Assembly (NCBI RefSeq): GCF_026745355.1
Contig: NC_079205.1
Span: 35,116,660-35,180,659, forward strand
Origin: Beta vulgaris subsp. vulgaris
Lineage: Eukaryota > Streptophyta > Magnoliopsida > Caryophyllales > Amaranthaceae
Direction of reading: 5' to 3'
DNA: 64,000 nt
The notes below the pieces were generated by a model. That model was not told the DNA's origin. It saw only the letters and a program-made list of their open reading frames with translations, and did not search any database. Made by a program: the position numbers and the translations under genes. Shown one piece after another: positions 1-11,252 of the stretch (the stretch's first letter is position 1; the number at the start of each line of letters is the position of its first letter).

Positions 1-1918
1 AAGAGCCTGATAGTAGAGCAAGAAGTTGATGGTACTGAGGAAGAGACAAAATTTGCAGAAATTTGACATCAATTACACTAATACACTTACTAAGACTACA
101 TAATAAGAGCATCACATACATTAATCACCTAAATATTTCAGACCTATAAATATGGTCACCTCTTTCATCTATTACTGCCTTCAGAAAAACAAAATGGATG
201 GTTAGACATCATTGAGTCAACTTCAGCCACAAAGCTTAAATGATAACAAATAAAAGAATAAAGCAGGTGATATAATATAACAAAAAAATAATCAAGTATT
301 GTAGTTAAACAAACTCATGAACAAAGGTTTGAAGCACATCACTTTGTGAAAGAAGATTTAAGATCTCAACCACAACGTTTTAAAGCTTATGTCCAGAATT
401 ATTGACGACCGAAAGTAATAATTAAAGAAATTCAAGTATTTGTCAATGTGTGCTATCTCTAGACTATTCTGTACCTCTATTTTCATTTGTAGCCTTAATT
501 AAATTGCTATAATTATACCAGGGAAGAAAAAAATTAATGAAATCTGTCTCTCTTTAGTAGATATAAGTCAAATATCATAAAATTCAAATACATAAAACAC
601 CAATTAACTGCAAACAGATAATTCAAATATAGCAGTTCCATCACAAGAACACAAAATATTCCAAGCTAATAAAAAAATTGGCTAAACAATTTCATTGCAC
701 ACACATATAATAACTATAAAATTGTCATTAAAAAAATTAGTAAATTATCATAAAAATTTAGTAATAATAACTGAACAAAATATCTAAAAGAAGGAAATAG
801 AGATTACAAGTTTCGGGGTCAATGAGAAGACCAGAATGCTGCAATGGAATGCATTTGTAAAACCACTTAAATAAAAATTATAATACAATTGCCAATCAAA
901 GAATTAAATGTCATTACTAGAGATGCAACAAACAATTAAATCATACCTTATGCAGGTCATAGCCCGCGAATTTAGCGTTTGACGAGACTCAGTTACCATT
1001 ATACTTCGCGAACTACGCTCTGTATATAATGTCAAATTTCATAAAGATTGTACCTATAAAAATTGAGAAGAGATTGTTATTGGAAAATTAATAGTATAGT
1101 AATATCAATCTGATAGAGGACAAACCCTAAAATTAAGGAAATTCAAAGCATATACGAATGAGGAAAATCGAAAATTAGGAAAAATAGCAAATGAAAAGGG
1201 GAAAAATATGATTTACATAACGAAATAGATAGAAATGCAGGAGAGAGATTGTGCATATAGATCTGAAGATCAGAGATGGGAGGCTAGGAGAAAGGAGAGA
1301 GGAGAGAAAGAGAGTGTGTGTAACATCCCTGAATTTTCCGATAATTCACATTTAATTTCTTCAATTCAATTGTTCAAGAACCCTAATTTAACAACATACC
1401 CAAAATCAAAATAGATAAATAAAAGAAATGAATTTGAAACTAAACTTGAGTTTAGAACTTACTTTAATAGGGAGATACAGTTACTCAAGAAAAAGACCCG
1501 AAAAATTGCCCTTTTGATACGATTTTCGCCCCAAAATATTCAATAGAAAAGCCAAATTTTCCCTCTTTGAATTACCCACAAACTCAAGTAATTTCAAAGA
1601 TAGATGAAGGAATGTTGAATTTGATGAAATTTGAACAAAATTTATGAATTTAGGGTGTTGAATAAAGTAAATAGAATGATGAAATGAAGAACAAGATGAA
1701 CAAGGAGTTTTTTTTTTTCCTTTGTTTTGACTTTGTGGGTGTCGAAGTACGAGTGCGTAGTAGCTGTAGTATGTAGGAGCAGACCAACAGTAATTAGGTA
1801 TGACCATATAAATTAAAGATTTTGTTTCCTTTTTTCTAATTTCCTTTTAATTTCCTTTTTTCTTCAAACTTTTATTTTTTTATTTTAATATTATAGTTAT
1901 TATTATTCTTTTTTATAA
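1..1918. other. AT-rich intergenic DNA, no gene recognised
   Basis: No convincing coding region is visible. At about 957-1040, on the minus strand, a less AT-rich stretch with an ATG and a following GT (near 956) resembles a short exon, with a possible AG acceptor near 866, but the joined reading frame soon stops, so I do not call a gene. Around 1230-1320 the + strand is purine-rich (GGAGAGA). From 1319 a sequence beginning TGTAACATCCC resembles the start of some plant gypsy LTRs, but I found no matching end or target duplication. The rest is simple AT-rich sequence. Confidence 0.4.
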
Positions 1919-1933
1919 TTATTAGACTTTATA

Positions 1934-2149
1934 AGGATAGGAGCTAGCTCAAGTGGGTTGAGCGCTCCCCCTTGGCCCTTGAGGTCAGGGGTTCGATCCT
2001 TACCCCCAGCATTATGCTGGGGTACTTCCTTAGCATGCTAGGCATACCTTACACACCAATGTGTTGGTAGTTCCTACAGGCTAGTAGCCTGGTAGGGGCT
2101 AGCTCTTGGGCTAACTTAATATCCTAATCAAAACAAAAAAAAAAAAAAT
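1934..2149 (+). mobile_element. tRNA-derived SINE with perfect 15-bp target site duplication
   Basis: About 216 bp. The 5' part carries RNA polymerase III promoter boxes like a tRNA: an A box (TAGCTCAAGTGG near 1944) and a B box (GGTTCGATCC near 1990). It ends in a run of about 14 A residues. The 15-bp sequence TTATTAGACTTTATA occurs immediately before (1919-1933) and immediately after (2150-2164) without a mismatch, the signature of LINE-machinery retrotransposition. A and B boxes, A tail and long target duplication together make SINE the only sensible call. The identical duplication implies a fairly recent insertion. I cannot name the family. Confidence 0.92.
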
Positions 2150-2191
2150 TTATTAGACTTTATATTTAGAGGCTTTTATGGATATTATTTA

Positions 2192-2817
2192 GGAAAATTC
2201 TACATGGTAGCCCCTAACTTTTAGGTTTTCTATGTGGTAGCACTTTTTAACATAGGTACACTATATCAAAAATAGATATACTATATTATACATAGGTACA
2301 CTATATCATTTTAACATATACTATATCATTTTAACATACATTATATCATTTTAACATATACTATATCATTTTAACATACACTATATCATATCAATATACA
2401 CTATCCTAAACTCACGTGATATGGATCGGGTGCACACTAATTAGTGTGCACCGGGTTCATATTAGTTTTTTTATTTACGTTTTCTACAAGGTAGCACTTC
2501 TTAAGTGAATTTTGTTAAGTTGGCGTTAGTTTTGACATTTATTAGTCTGGCACGGAGATCGAGACTTTTTGACACCCAAAACGAGTAGTTTTTATTAGTT
2601 TTTGACAATTCCGACCTTTAATGGATCCTTTAAGGAGTAAGGACAAAATTGCCCCCCTAAGATCTAGAATGACAGTCCAACAATAATGACAACTTAACGG
2701 AATTCGCTTAAGATACCATGTAGAAAACTAAAAGTTCGGGGTTGCCATGTATAGAAATATTTAAGAAAGTGCTACCATTTAGAAAACCTAATTGTGGACT
2801 ACTGTGTAGAATATTCC
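2192..2817. mobile_element. non-autonomous Mutator-like element (MULE MITE)
   Basis: Terminal inverted repeats of about 57 bp begin GGAAAATTCTACATGGTAGC at the left and read GGAATATTCTACACAGTAG on the reverse of the right end. They are flanked by a perfect 9-bp duplication TATTATTTA (2183-2191 and 2818-2826), the length typical of Mutator elements. No coding capacity. Inside, 2265-2405 is a degenerate tandem array of a roughly 20-bp unit around CACTATATCATTTTAACATA. The same terminal sequence starts another element at 63021. Confidence 0.88.
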
Positions 2818-2826
2818 TATTATTTA

Positions 2827-4455
2827 AGAGTATAAGACCTATTTGGCCCTCTTAATGTAAAGTCGAAGTGATAAAAAAAATAGTATTTTTAAATAAAGAA
2901 TAACTTAATTTAATTTCATAAAAATATTCAATATAAATAATTAGTAAATAAATAGCATAAAAATATGGGGTTTTACAGAGAGAGGAGAGTGATTGAGAGG
3001 AGAGAGGGGAGAGAGATAATAGAAATGAGTATGGATGAAAGAGCAATATTATGTGGAGGTTAGCAAAATGGTGTCATCAAGTAATAACCGCATAGAATTT
3101 GCTTCGATGTTCTTTATTGACGTTAGTAGCAGCAGGCTTAAAGAGGAATAATTACATATTTTGAATATGGGATTTGGGGATTGATTTGATGAACGGGGTT
3201 TCGTGCAACTAGTTGGGAGGATGTTGGTGCAAACAGAAAGGGGTTTTTACTTTGATCTTTCAGACCCCCAAATTTTATTAATTAGACCATATAAATCGGC
3301 AAGAATAAGGATGATAATGGAGATAGAGCAAAACCAGTGTATGAATTCATCTAGACTCTAATTTTTAGGGTTTTTCAGTAAAGTTTTTTAATCACTGGAA
3401 AAAAGGAAAAACACATATCAATGACTAGATCGAGATGAGATTATCATTTTAGTTGAAGATTTGAAAAAGAATGTAGATTAATGCACAAGAATTTTCTATA
3501 TTTTGGTTTGGGCGAAGAACACAGGAAGAGAGAGAGACTGAGAGAGATGGTTGCGTACAAAGGAAGAAGAGCAAGTGAAACATAATATAGATAGGAGTTA
3601 GTCAAATGAACCCCAAAAATGTTTAAAGAAAGTGAAAAACAACCGTGTCGCCACATGTAAACGGCGTTGCTTTTGCTATCAAAAGCTGCGACATTTTCTT
3701 AAATTGAAATCAGATAAAAATATTTAGTTCAGATAAGAAAAATTCATATCAAATCACATGGAAGTAGAAAAATTATCTTTAAAACCAACTATAATAAGAA
3801 AAATTCAGAGTAAATCAAAAATATTTAGATCATTTAGGAAAAATTCAAATTATATCAAATAAGATCGGAGAAATTCATATAATGACTTTTATAATGTTGT
3901 ACGCATCTCTCTTTCTGTAGTTGACAACTCCTCTCTCTAAAATCAAAACCAAAACAACACCCTAAAAACCCTAAATTCGGGGCAGCCATGAATTATTCCT
4001 CCATGATAAGCCCCAAATCGCTTCTTTAATTTATTTTTCATTCTTTTTACTTTCACTTTTATGGTCAATAATAGCCAGTTCCCCTATAGTGGGATTTAGG
4101 TTTAGTAACAATAAGTATTAATCAATTTTATTCAACAAATCTATTACTTAGTACTAAAATAATTCCGAGAGCTGACATATGTCAACTCCACTTAAAAAAT
4201 TTCCCTCCAAAAATGGTAGTGTTTTATTTCATTAAAAGAATAATTGTAATTATATAATAGAAATCTTCCATTCTCAACAACTACTTTCCAAAACTAATTG
4301 GAAACTAATCTAAAATTTTAGCTAATCTTTCTAAATTTTGATGATCAACTATCCTTATATTCAAATTTTGAATGAGTTATCTAAACATATATCTTTAGTA
4401 ATGATTAAATAAAGTTTCTTAGAAACAATATATCGAACATATATGGATCAAAAAC
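2827..4455. other. intergenic, nothing recognised
   Basis: AT-rich sequence with short purine-rich stretches (GAGAGAGAG near 2980-3015 and 3525-3550). Reading frames here are short, low-complexity and lack recognisable motifs. No repeat or element boundary was found. Confidence 0.4.
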
Positions 4456-4458
4456 TAT

Positions 4459-4576
4459 GGGTGCGTTCTCTTTGCCTGATCTGATTTGGTGAAATCTGAT
4501 AAGAGCTGAAACTATTAGAGGAAGAAGATCTGATCTGAAAAATAAGATCTGAAAATAAGATGAAGAGAACGCACCC
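4459..4576. mobile_element. small TIR MITE, probably PIF/Harbinger-like
   Basis: A 118-bp element with inverted ends GGGTGCGTTCTCTT / AAGAGAACGCACCC flanked by TAT on both sides (4456-4458, 4577-4579). The inside holds repeated GATCTGA motifs. Its GTTCTC end and short internal repeats resemble those of the Harbinger element at 55300-59731, hence the class guess. The 3-bp duplication is compatible with Harbinger, although TAT is not the classic TTA/TAA. Confidence 0.65.
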
Positions 4577-4663
4577 TATATTTAAATTAATAAGTTGTGC
4601 ATTGCATGGGTATTATGTTGATATGTATATATCATCATATACTAAAATAAAACTGGGAGTGTC

Positions 4664-4738
4664 ATTGCTAAGTAATTTTACTTTATTTTTCTTCTTGGTT
4701 AGGTGGGGATAATGTTGATGCAACAATCGTGAAGATGG
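4664..4738 (+). repeat. 75-bp direct repeat, copy 1
   Basis: Identical over 75 bp to 5592-5666. The segment looks like the end of an intron (T-rich, then TTGGTTAG) followed by exon-like sequence. The copies lie 928 bp apart and bracket the candidate first exon at 4944. After the repeat, copy 1 continues ATGGCGAATTTC, the same 12 bases that start the candidate exon. Confidence 0.9.
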
Positions 4739-4943
4739 CGAATTTCATCATCTAAATAAATTAAAAAAAGAACAAGCGGGAGTTGAAGCGCTTTATTTTC
4801 ACTAAATTTCTAAAACTTCTTTCTTTCCCTCATTAGCCACTCTCAGTCCCTCTCATCCGGTTCCCCTCTCTCTCCTCTCTGTTCCTCGTCTCTCTCAATC
4901 TCTATCTCAATTCACCTCCTTTTTTCGAACTCATCTCCAAGCA

Positions 4944-4964
4944 ATGGCGAATTTCGTTCCTCCT
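4944..4964 (+). CDS. possible first coding exon of an unrecognised gene
   Basis: A CT-rich leader (4850-4940), typical of plant 5' UTRs, precedes ATGGCGAATTTC and seven codons reading MANFVPP, followed at 4965 by a consensus 5' splice site GTAAGT. Possible downstream acceptors lie near 5125, 5448 and 5631 (TTGGTTAG), and exon-like frames end at 6349 and 6959, but I could not assemble one continuous frame or recognise a protein. It may be a small host gene, a non-coding transcript or a pseudogene damaged by the 928-bp duplication around it. Confidence 0.3.
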
Positions 4965-5591
4965 GTAAGTTTTTAACCTTGTAATTTCGATTTTTGGTGT
5001 TTATATTTTGGGGATTTTATTGGTTCGAATTCTCGATTTTTCAGGCTTTTCGTTTGAAATTCTGTTTGTTTTTTGTGCAAATTTGTTCGATTTATAGGTT
5101 TTCGTTTTGCTTCGATTTTGCAGGGGTTTTGGGCTTTGCATTTTTGTTTTGGGGTAGTAATTTCTAGGGGTTTGGGTTCGTCTTACTTGGTCTATCATTG
5201 CTCAATTAAGCCTTCGATTATTAAAATTTGCATTATTAGTTTGACGTTGGTTAATTAACCCTCAATTAGTATGGCAAGAGGAGTTGTAAATATCAAATAA
5301 TAGTATAACTTCAACTTATGGAGTTTTCGTGGTTTTTAAGGTCTTTTTGGCTTTAGTTTTTGAATCCAATTTGGTCTGTTTGTGTTGAAATTCTACTTTG
5401 TCTAAATTTGCGTGGTTGACATTGAGTTGTATTGTTTTGTGTTATAGTGGAGATTTTGGTCCTGCTGGGTTTGTGGGACTAGGATACCAGTGAGCTTCCT
5501 ATTAAGATTAGTGTGTGAGGTTCACAAGTGGGATAATATTATTTACCTGTGTGTGTATGGGGTGTGTGTGTTAAGTATAATTTAAGAAGTT

Positions 5592-5666
5592 ATTGCTAAG
5601 TAATTTTACTTTATTTTTCTTCTTGGTTAGGTGGGGATAATGTTGATGCAACAATCGTGAAGATGG
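5592..5666 (+). repeat. 75-bp direct repeat, copy 2
   Basis: Exact match to 4664-4738. It contains a T-rich tract and an AG acceptor, followed by exon-like sequence; the two copies diverge immediately after GAAGATGG. Which copy is original cannot be decided from the window. Confidence 0.9.
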
Positions 5667-7947
5667 AGTAGTTTCATTGATGAGAATTGTCAGGTAGCTC
5701 CAACAAATTACATGAGATGGTTATGATTTTCCAATAACTTCTCTCACTGGTGTTGACTTTTCCATCGCTAGATTGTTATAATAAGTTTGATTCTTAGTTG
5801 GTGTTAGCAATGGTGTTGAAAATGATTGTTTAGTTTATTCTAACTCTGCAATTTCTATTTCTTTTTTATTTATTCGAAATAAAGAAGCCTTGATTAATGC
5901 AATTTCTATTTCAAGGCACCTCTTTCATTCACAAAAACTAAGTAGGAAGTTGCAAGAAAAGCAATGAGCAGATAATAATTCTTATACAACATAATATGTT
6001 AGAAATGTCAGCCCTTATTCTCTCTACTATATAGCTGGTATTTAATACTTTGCTACTCATTTCATGCTAGAGTTCGGTTTTCAGGTGTATGTGTGTGGAA
6101 TTGAAAGTTGTCATCTAATAGGAGCATAAGATGTTTTTTTTGTGAATCTATTTGAAATATCTCACTCTTTCCTTCAACCATATAGGAAGCACTATCTTGA
6201 AATTTCTGCTTAATATTCTTTTGATTAGGATTTTTATTATTATTGTATTGGAGTCTGATAGTGGTTGGTTGCATTTTATCATTGACGAGCTGTGCAATGA
6301 AGTTCAATTGCTGATAAATGCTCAAAATATGTCTTATGAGATGTCATGAAGTAGGTCTCTAAGGCTGAAAGTATGGAAGATTTTTGCAGTGTATTGCTGT
6401 CTGGTTATGCTTGCTTTCATTTCAGTAGTGGTGGCAGGGTTTTTGCTTTGTAAATTGGATGCTTGATTGTTGTTTTCCTGTTCTTGGACTTGTGTAGAAC
6501 AGGATCTATATGGTTCTTGAGCATACTGTATGTTTCTTGTTTGATCAATATAAAACTTAGTGCTCCTCTTTTCTCCTTGCTGTCAACTTTCTTAGGATTA
6601 TGCTCTTTTATGGGATTCATTGTAATCCTTTTCTCTTCTATAATTTGTAAGTTTAAGGTTTACGTTATACTATAGTATATGCTGTGGATGCTTTGGATGC
6701 TTTGGATGCTTTTGGGTTTAAATAGTTAGTGCTATATATTAAAATGTAAAATTATGAAGCCGGATAATTTTGTTATCAAATATTATGGACAAGATTACTT
6801 TAGAATATGAGGCACATTATATAGTTCTCGATTTGACGAACTCCAAACTTTTATATTATTACTACTGATTATATTTTTTTGTCTTTTCTTTTTCTCCTTT
6901 TGAAGGTACTCGAAAATAATGAAGGTACAATAGATCAAGAACGCATGGCTTCAAAGTAGCTACCATCGTATCGTCATCTATTTTGCTAGCGATCGTAAAC
7001 ATTAATAGAGTTGAAATTAAATCTTGAATCTTTTTTCCAATTTACGATTATTTATGGCTTTTTAATGTATCTATGGTGTTCTTTGCTTCTTTAACGACCT
7101 TCTGCTGTTTCCTTGTGATATTCTTTATTTTATGTTGCCATTATAATTGATATGTGTTGCTGGAATTCTATTGTGATGCTGAATGTATGGTTATAGTAAT
7201 CTGTCATCAACAACCCCTGAAAATCTTCCTCCCTCTTTTAAGAATATGTGAAAAAACATAGATCAGGAAGAGAATATATTAATGATGAAAAGTCTATTAT
7301 TATTAAGTTATTTATATTATGAGGAAAAAATTATTGTACTGGGAAAGGGTTGTTGATAACTCAATAGGTAATGGACAGTTTTTATTATCTGTGTTGTATT
7401 ACTAAGAAAGGGAATAATTGCGGAAATATAATGCAAGTGTGAGAAGCTTCGTAAGGGCACATAAACAGTTGCTGTACTTTTTAGAATGAAATGACACTGT
7501 ATTGTGGTCAAAAGAAGAGACTGTACATATCTAAGTTGTGGTCGACATGTTACATGTGAACCATAACATTCTGAGGATGGTTTAATTGCTAAAGTTTAGC
7601 CAAGTAAATTTCAGAAACGTGAGTTTGTGGGGGAATTTGGTGCGAGGACTAACACTCTGTTTTCTTAAGTTAACCAAATTTTAGCTATCAGGTGTTTCTT
7701 TAATGTATTAGCGTAGGCAGTAAAGGCAGTATTTAAAAGATAAGAAATTTCTCCCAGCTACTATGCCAAGTTCTTTCATTTGAAATTACTATAGAGTCGC
7801 TCTCCAAGCCTGTGTGAAGATTAGACTAATTTTGAAAGTTTTCATAAGATCTGGTTTTGAATAGTAGAAATTACTCATTAGTTTCTTGGCTTGAAGACCT
7901 GTTACTCATGCTGCTGGCCAGCAGGGGTAGCAGGTCTGAATTTTTTT
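5667..7947. other. possible introns and exons of an unrecognised transcript
   Basis: Mostly T-rich on the + strand, as in plant introns. Two stretches look exon-like: about 6250-6349 (open frame ending SYEMS, then stop) and 6906-6959, where an acceptor TTTGAAG precedes an 18-codon frame ending in a TAG stop (VLENNEGTIDQERMASK). Neither carries a motif I recognise. From 6960 to 7947 I see no feature. Confidence 0.25.
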
Positions 7948-8130
7948 TATAAGAAAAGCTCAAATGCTCCGGTTTTTCCTTAAAAACCGAAGCATTTAAA
8001 ACAAAATGCTCCGGTTGTAAACCAGAGCATTTGTAAAATGCTCAAATGCTCGTATGACATCTGTTACGCGTTAAATACGGAGCATTTGGGGCCTAAACAA
8101 CCGGAGCATTTGAGGTTTTTTCTACTAGTA
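7948..8130. mobile_element. CACTA MITE with AAATGCTCCGG subterminal repeats
   Basis: About 183 bp. The right end reads TTTTTTCTACTAGTA (a one-base variant of a CACTA terminus) preceded by inward copies of the motif GGAGCATTTGAG; the left end begins near GAAAAGCTCAAATGCTCC, so the termini are inverted, but the outermost left bases have decayed. Five to six copies of AAATGCTCCGG-like motifs in both orientations fill it. No coding sequence. Distinct from the GGGCTGCGC family found elsewhere here. Confidence 0.65.
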
Positions 8131-8321
8131 TAAGAAATAGTTTGATATAAAAACAGTTTTTCATGGCATCATCTAATTATAGAAGTGCGGAAGCTATTTG
8201 AGTGCATTTAGGTCCACATTTTAGCTAAGGAAATGGATGTGTCATTCACCCCATAATATTGTATTATGACTTAAATCATACAACTTTTGCACCTTGTTGT
8301 TCCGCTGCAACCACAATTCAA

Positions 8322-8878
8322 GTTACACCAAAAAATATCTTTAAATGCAACAATAATCTATGTGATGCTGGAAAAAATGGTTATCAAGACAACTAAATTT
8401 ATATGACGCTAGATACATGGCTTTAGAAACAACTAACTACATTTGATGCTAAAAAATGGCTTTAGAGACAACTAAATTAATGTGACGCTCAATACATGGC
8501 TTTAGAGACAACTAACTACAGTTGATGCTGAAAAAAAAAGCTATAGAGATAATTTAAGTTCATGTGACGCTAAATACATGGCTTTAGAGAACAACTAACT
8601 ATAGTTGATGCTAAAAAAATGGCTTTAGAGACAATTAAATTCATGTGATGCTAAAAATATGGATTAGAGACAACCAATATTCATGTGATGCTAAAAACAT
8701 GGTTTTAGAGGCAACCAACATTCATCTGATGGTGAATGTATCTTTAGAGGCACCAGAATATAGTTGACGCTAAACACCATATAATTTAGGGGCAACCATG
8801 TTTATGCGATGCTAAAAGCGGCTTATAGAGGCAACTCGGCCAAACAACGTGCCTCTATAACCAATTTTTTTTGTAGTG
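8322..8878. mobile_element. non-autonomous CACTA element with tandem TTTAGAGACAAC units
   Basis: The right end, read outward on the other strand, is CACTACAAAAAAAATTGG, a classic CACTA terminus (TAGTG at 8874-8878). The left end near 8322 (TTACACCAAAAAATAT) is a decayed partner. The body is a head-to-tail array of about ten degenerate units of 40-60 bp containing GGCTTTAGAGACAACTAA and TGTGATGCTAAAA. It directly abuts a transposase fragment of another CACTA family at 8879, so it probably inserted into that element. No matching 3-bp duplication was found, so the left side may be rearranged. Confidence 0.65.
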
Positions 8879-9127
8879 TATATACCTCCCCTGCTCACCA
8901 TGCCAAACCCATACGTGGTATTGAGGCCTAAACCCACGGCGAAAGACATGCTCCCTAACCACATGTATACTACTAACCTTGCTCACATTTCTACAATCCA
9001 AACAAGGACAATAAAAGTCGATTGCTCCAGAGGATGTTTGATATTCTAATGCATTTCTACAGAATTTCGAGACCCCGTTCACAAACTCAATCGATTCACG
9101 ACTACCATACATCCAAGTACGATCCAT
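8879..9127 (-). pseudogene. N-terminal fragment of TNP2-like CACTA transposase
   Basis: About 83 residues closely matching the start of the transposase at 39915. The likely start (MDRTWMYGSRES) is at 9127. The fragment covers the transposase-associated domain (family Transpos_assoc, PF13963), with a Cys/His-rich core containing FYCPCLDC and a later WHGEQGRY motif. It ends abruptly at the neighbouring CACTA terminus, so no catalytic domain remains. It is a relic and cannot encode a transposase. Confidence 0.85.
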
Positions 9128-10044
9128 CTCATTCAAGAAGACCACCTCTAATAATTAAACACAACATTCATTATAATGCATTCAATCATTATTAAAGTAC
9201 ATACGCTCACATATTCAAATCACACACATATACAGCAAGCTAAGATGATGAGTGTTACTAGTTCAAGTGTATGCATTGCAGTCGAAGGTCCTTATCACTC
9301 CAACCTAACCCATCCTTGGACGTCTAATCTCACTAGTGAATATATGCCAACTTTTCAATTCTAAGGAAAATCCGGTAGCATTTCCCTACAGTTCTCCAAG
9401 TAGAAGAGAAGGGTAGTGGTGGGTGGCGCGCAAGGTGGTGGAGCAGTAGAGTTAGGTTGCGCAAAGTGTGGAGCAATGTGGGTGGCGCACAGCAGTGGTG
9501 TGGGCAGCAGTGGCGTCAGCAGCACTGGTATGGGCAGCAGTGGTGGTCGCGGAAAGTGGTGGAGCAATGTGGGTGGTGGTGGTGCACTCGAATTAGAGCT
9601 CGCAAGGTGGTGGTGGTGCACTCGATTTTTCGCTCGTAATTCTCTAAGAGGAAAGTAGGAAAAATAAAGTTGGAGTATATGGGTTACTGTACATGCGCGC
9701 TTCAATAATCAAAAAAAAAAATTTGAACGAAGGGTTGCGCCTTTTTAAAAAAGCGCAGCCCTTCACTCTGAAAAGGGCTGCGCTTTTTCAAAAAGCACAG
9801 TCCTTCTCAAAGTGAAGGGCTGCGCTTTTTTAAAAGCACAGCCCTTCTAATGTGAGAAGGGCTGAGCTTTTATCAAAAGGGCAGCCCTACTAACTGAAGG
9901 GCTGCGCTTTTCTTCAAAAGCGCAGCCCTTCTGTTATGTAGAGTTGTGCTTTTTTAGAAAAATGCAGCCCTTCACTAATAGGGTTGCGCTTTTATCAAAA
10001 GCGCAGCCCTTCCTGCGCAGCCCTTCCTTTTTTTTCCCCTAGTA
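8879..10044 (-). mobile_element. inverted, truncated 5' portion of the GGGCTGCGC CACTA family
   Basis: Reverse-complement counterpart of the left part of the complete CACTA at 38343. The terminus is at 10044 (TTTTTTTCCCCTAGTA, last base changed from the canonical G). GGGCTGCGC palindromes occupy about 9725-10025, a GC-rich leader about 9405-9660, a leader segment 9263-9400, and the start of the transposase gene 8879-9127. It lacks roughly 0.55 kb of leader that is present at about 39060-39650 of the complete copy. It interrupts the copia RNase H fragment that starts at 10054. Confidence 0.8.
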
Positions 10045-10053
10045 TATGGTATA

Positions 10054-10305
10054 AACTTTAATTGTGTTCCTATTTATTGTGATAATACTAGTGCCATCAG
10101 TATTTCAAAAGATCCAGTGCATCATTCAAGAGTTAAGCATATACATATCAGACATCACTTTCTAAAAGAAAATGTGGAAAAAGGATTGATTAAGCTTGAG
10201 TTTTGTCAAACTAAAAATCAAATTGTTGATATACTAACTAAGCCTCTACAAAGAGATAGATATGAAAAATTAAGGCTTGAGTTAGGTTTAATAAAAGTTA
10301 AGTAG
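10054..10305 (+). pseudogene. C-terminal end of Ty1/copia pol (RNase H)
   Basis: About 83 codons ending in TAG. The frame holds the copia RNase H signature IYCDNTSA followed by HHSRVKHIHIRHHF and DILTKPLQ, which end copia polyproteins. The upstream part of pol is missing, cut off at the CACTA terminus at 10044. With the env-like ORF downstream and the LTR at 13593 it forms the 3' half of one Sirevirus-type element. It is a fragment and not functional on its own. Confidence 0.9.
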
Positions 10306-10809
10306 TTGTTCCTATTCCAATCCCCCATGTTTGAATTAATTTGACTTACTCTATGTGATATGAAGTGATTGTGATTGATTTCCTAAAACCATTGCAAAAT
10401 AAGATGTATGTTAAAAACATAAACATGAATTCAAAGGAATAAAACAACTCACAAATGTCACATAATACTCCCCTTACTGTTCCTAAGTTAAAGAAACATG
10501 CATAATATGAAGAACGTCGATATGCAGCATAAGTTGTTTCTATAGCACAAGTTCCTTAGATTTTATGTTCTTTTCAAAATTAAAAATCCATAAAAAATCC
10601 AAAAAGATTCGAAAATCCCAAAAATAAAGGAATCAGATATAATTAAATCATGATTCTCATTTATCTGTTTTTTGCTTATTTTTTATTTTATCTATTTTTC
10701 CGCGTGTAACTCTTCACCTACTGTTACATGCATTTCTTCTCCTTAATTATTTCATCCCAAAATCGTGTTTCTTAGTTGTTTCATCTTCACCATTGTTATC
10801 CTCTTCACA

Positions 10810-11158
10810 CACTAGGGGAAAAAAACAGAAGGGCTGCGCAAGAAGGGCTGCGCTTTTGATAAAAGCGCCGCCCTATGGTTGAAGGGTTGCGCCTTTTTGG
10901 AAAAGCGCAGCCCTGCAAATAAGAAGGGTTGTGCTTTTTTGAAAAAGCGTAGCCCTTCAATTAGAAGGCCTGCGCCTTTTAAAAAAGCGCAGCCCTTCCT
11001 AACTAGCGCAACCCTTCTAGCTTAACGGCTGCGGCGCTGCGCTTTTCTAGCGCAGCCCTACTTAAAAAGTGAAGGGCTGCTACTGAAAGGGCTGCTGTCA
11101 AAAAGCGCAGCCCTACAGGCCTTTTTCAGTGCAGCCCTTCTTCATTTTTCCACTAGCG
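10810..11158. mobile_element. 349-bp deletion derivative of the GGGCTGCGC CACTA family
   Basis: Starts CACTAGGGGAAAAAAACAG and ends TTTTTCCACTAGCG (one change from TAGTG), flanked by a perfect 3-bp duplication ACA (10807-10809 and 11159-11161). It consists wholly of the subterminal repeats: inverted GGGCTGCGC / GCGCAGCCC pairs spaced by T/A tracts. The first 40 bp are nearly identical to the left end of the complete element at 38343, and the right end matches its right end. It sits in the spacer between copia pol and the env-like ORF. Confidence 0.93.
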
Positions 11159-11252
11159 ACACCCCATAAAATCCCAAACTCACTTCACAAAATGGTAAAA
11201 AACCTCACGTAATTCACCTTTTCCAAACACAAAATCTCCCAATACCTCTAAA

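Noticed and set aside
1940..2010. A functional tRNA gene
   Set aside because: A and B boxes are present but no cloverleaf is closed, and the unit ends in poly-A with a 15-bp duplication, so it is a SINE.
6062..6349. Overlapping + and - strand frames of 65-87 codons
   Set aside because: No domain, no start context and opposing frames in AT-rich DNA; only the + strand end was kept as a weak exon candidate.
9361..9705. His/Pro- or Gly/Trp-rich frames
   Set aside because: They are the repetitive leader of the truncated CACTA copy, homologous to 38700-39000.
9725..11158. CRISPR-like appearance of regularly spaced palindromes
   Set aside because: Units are inverted pairs bounded by CACTA termini with a 3-bp duplication, spacers are A/T tracts, and the genome is plant.
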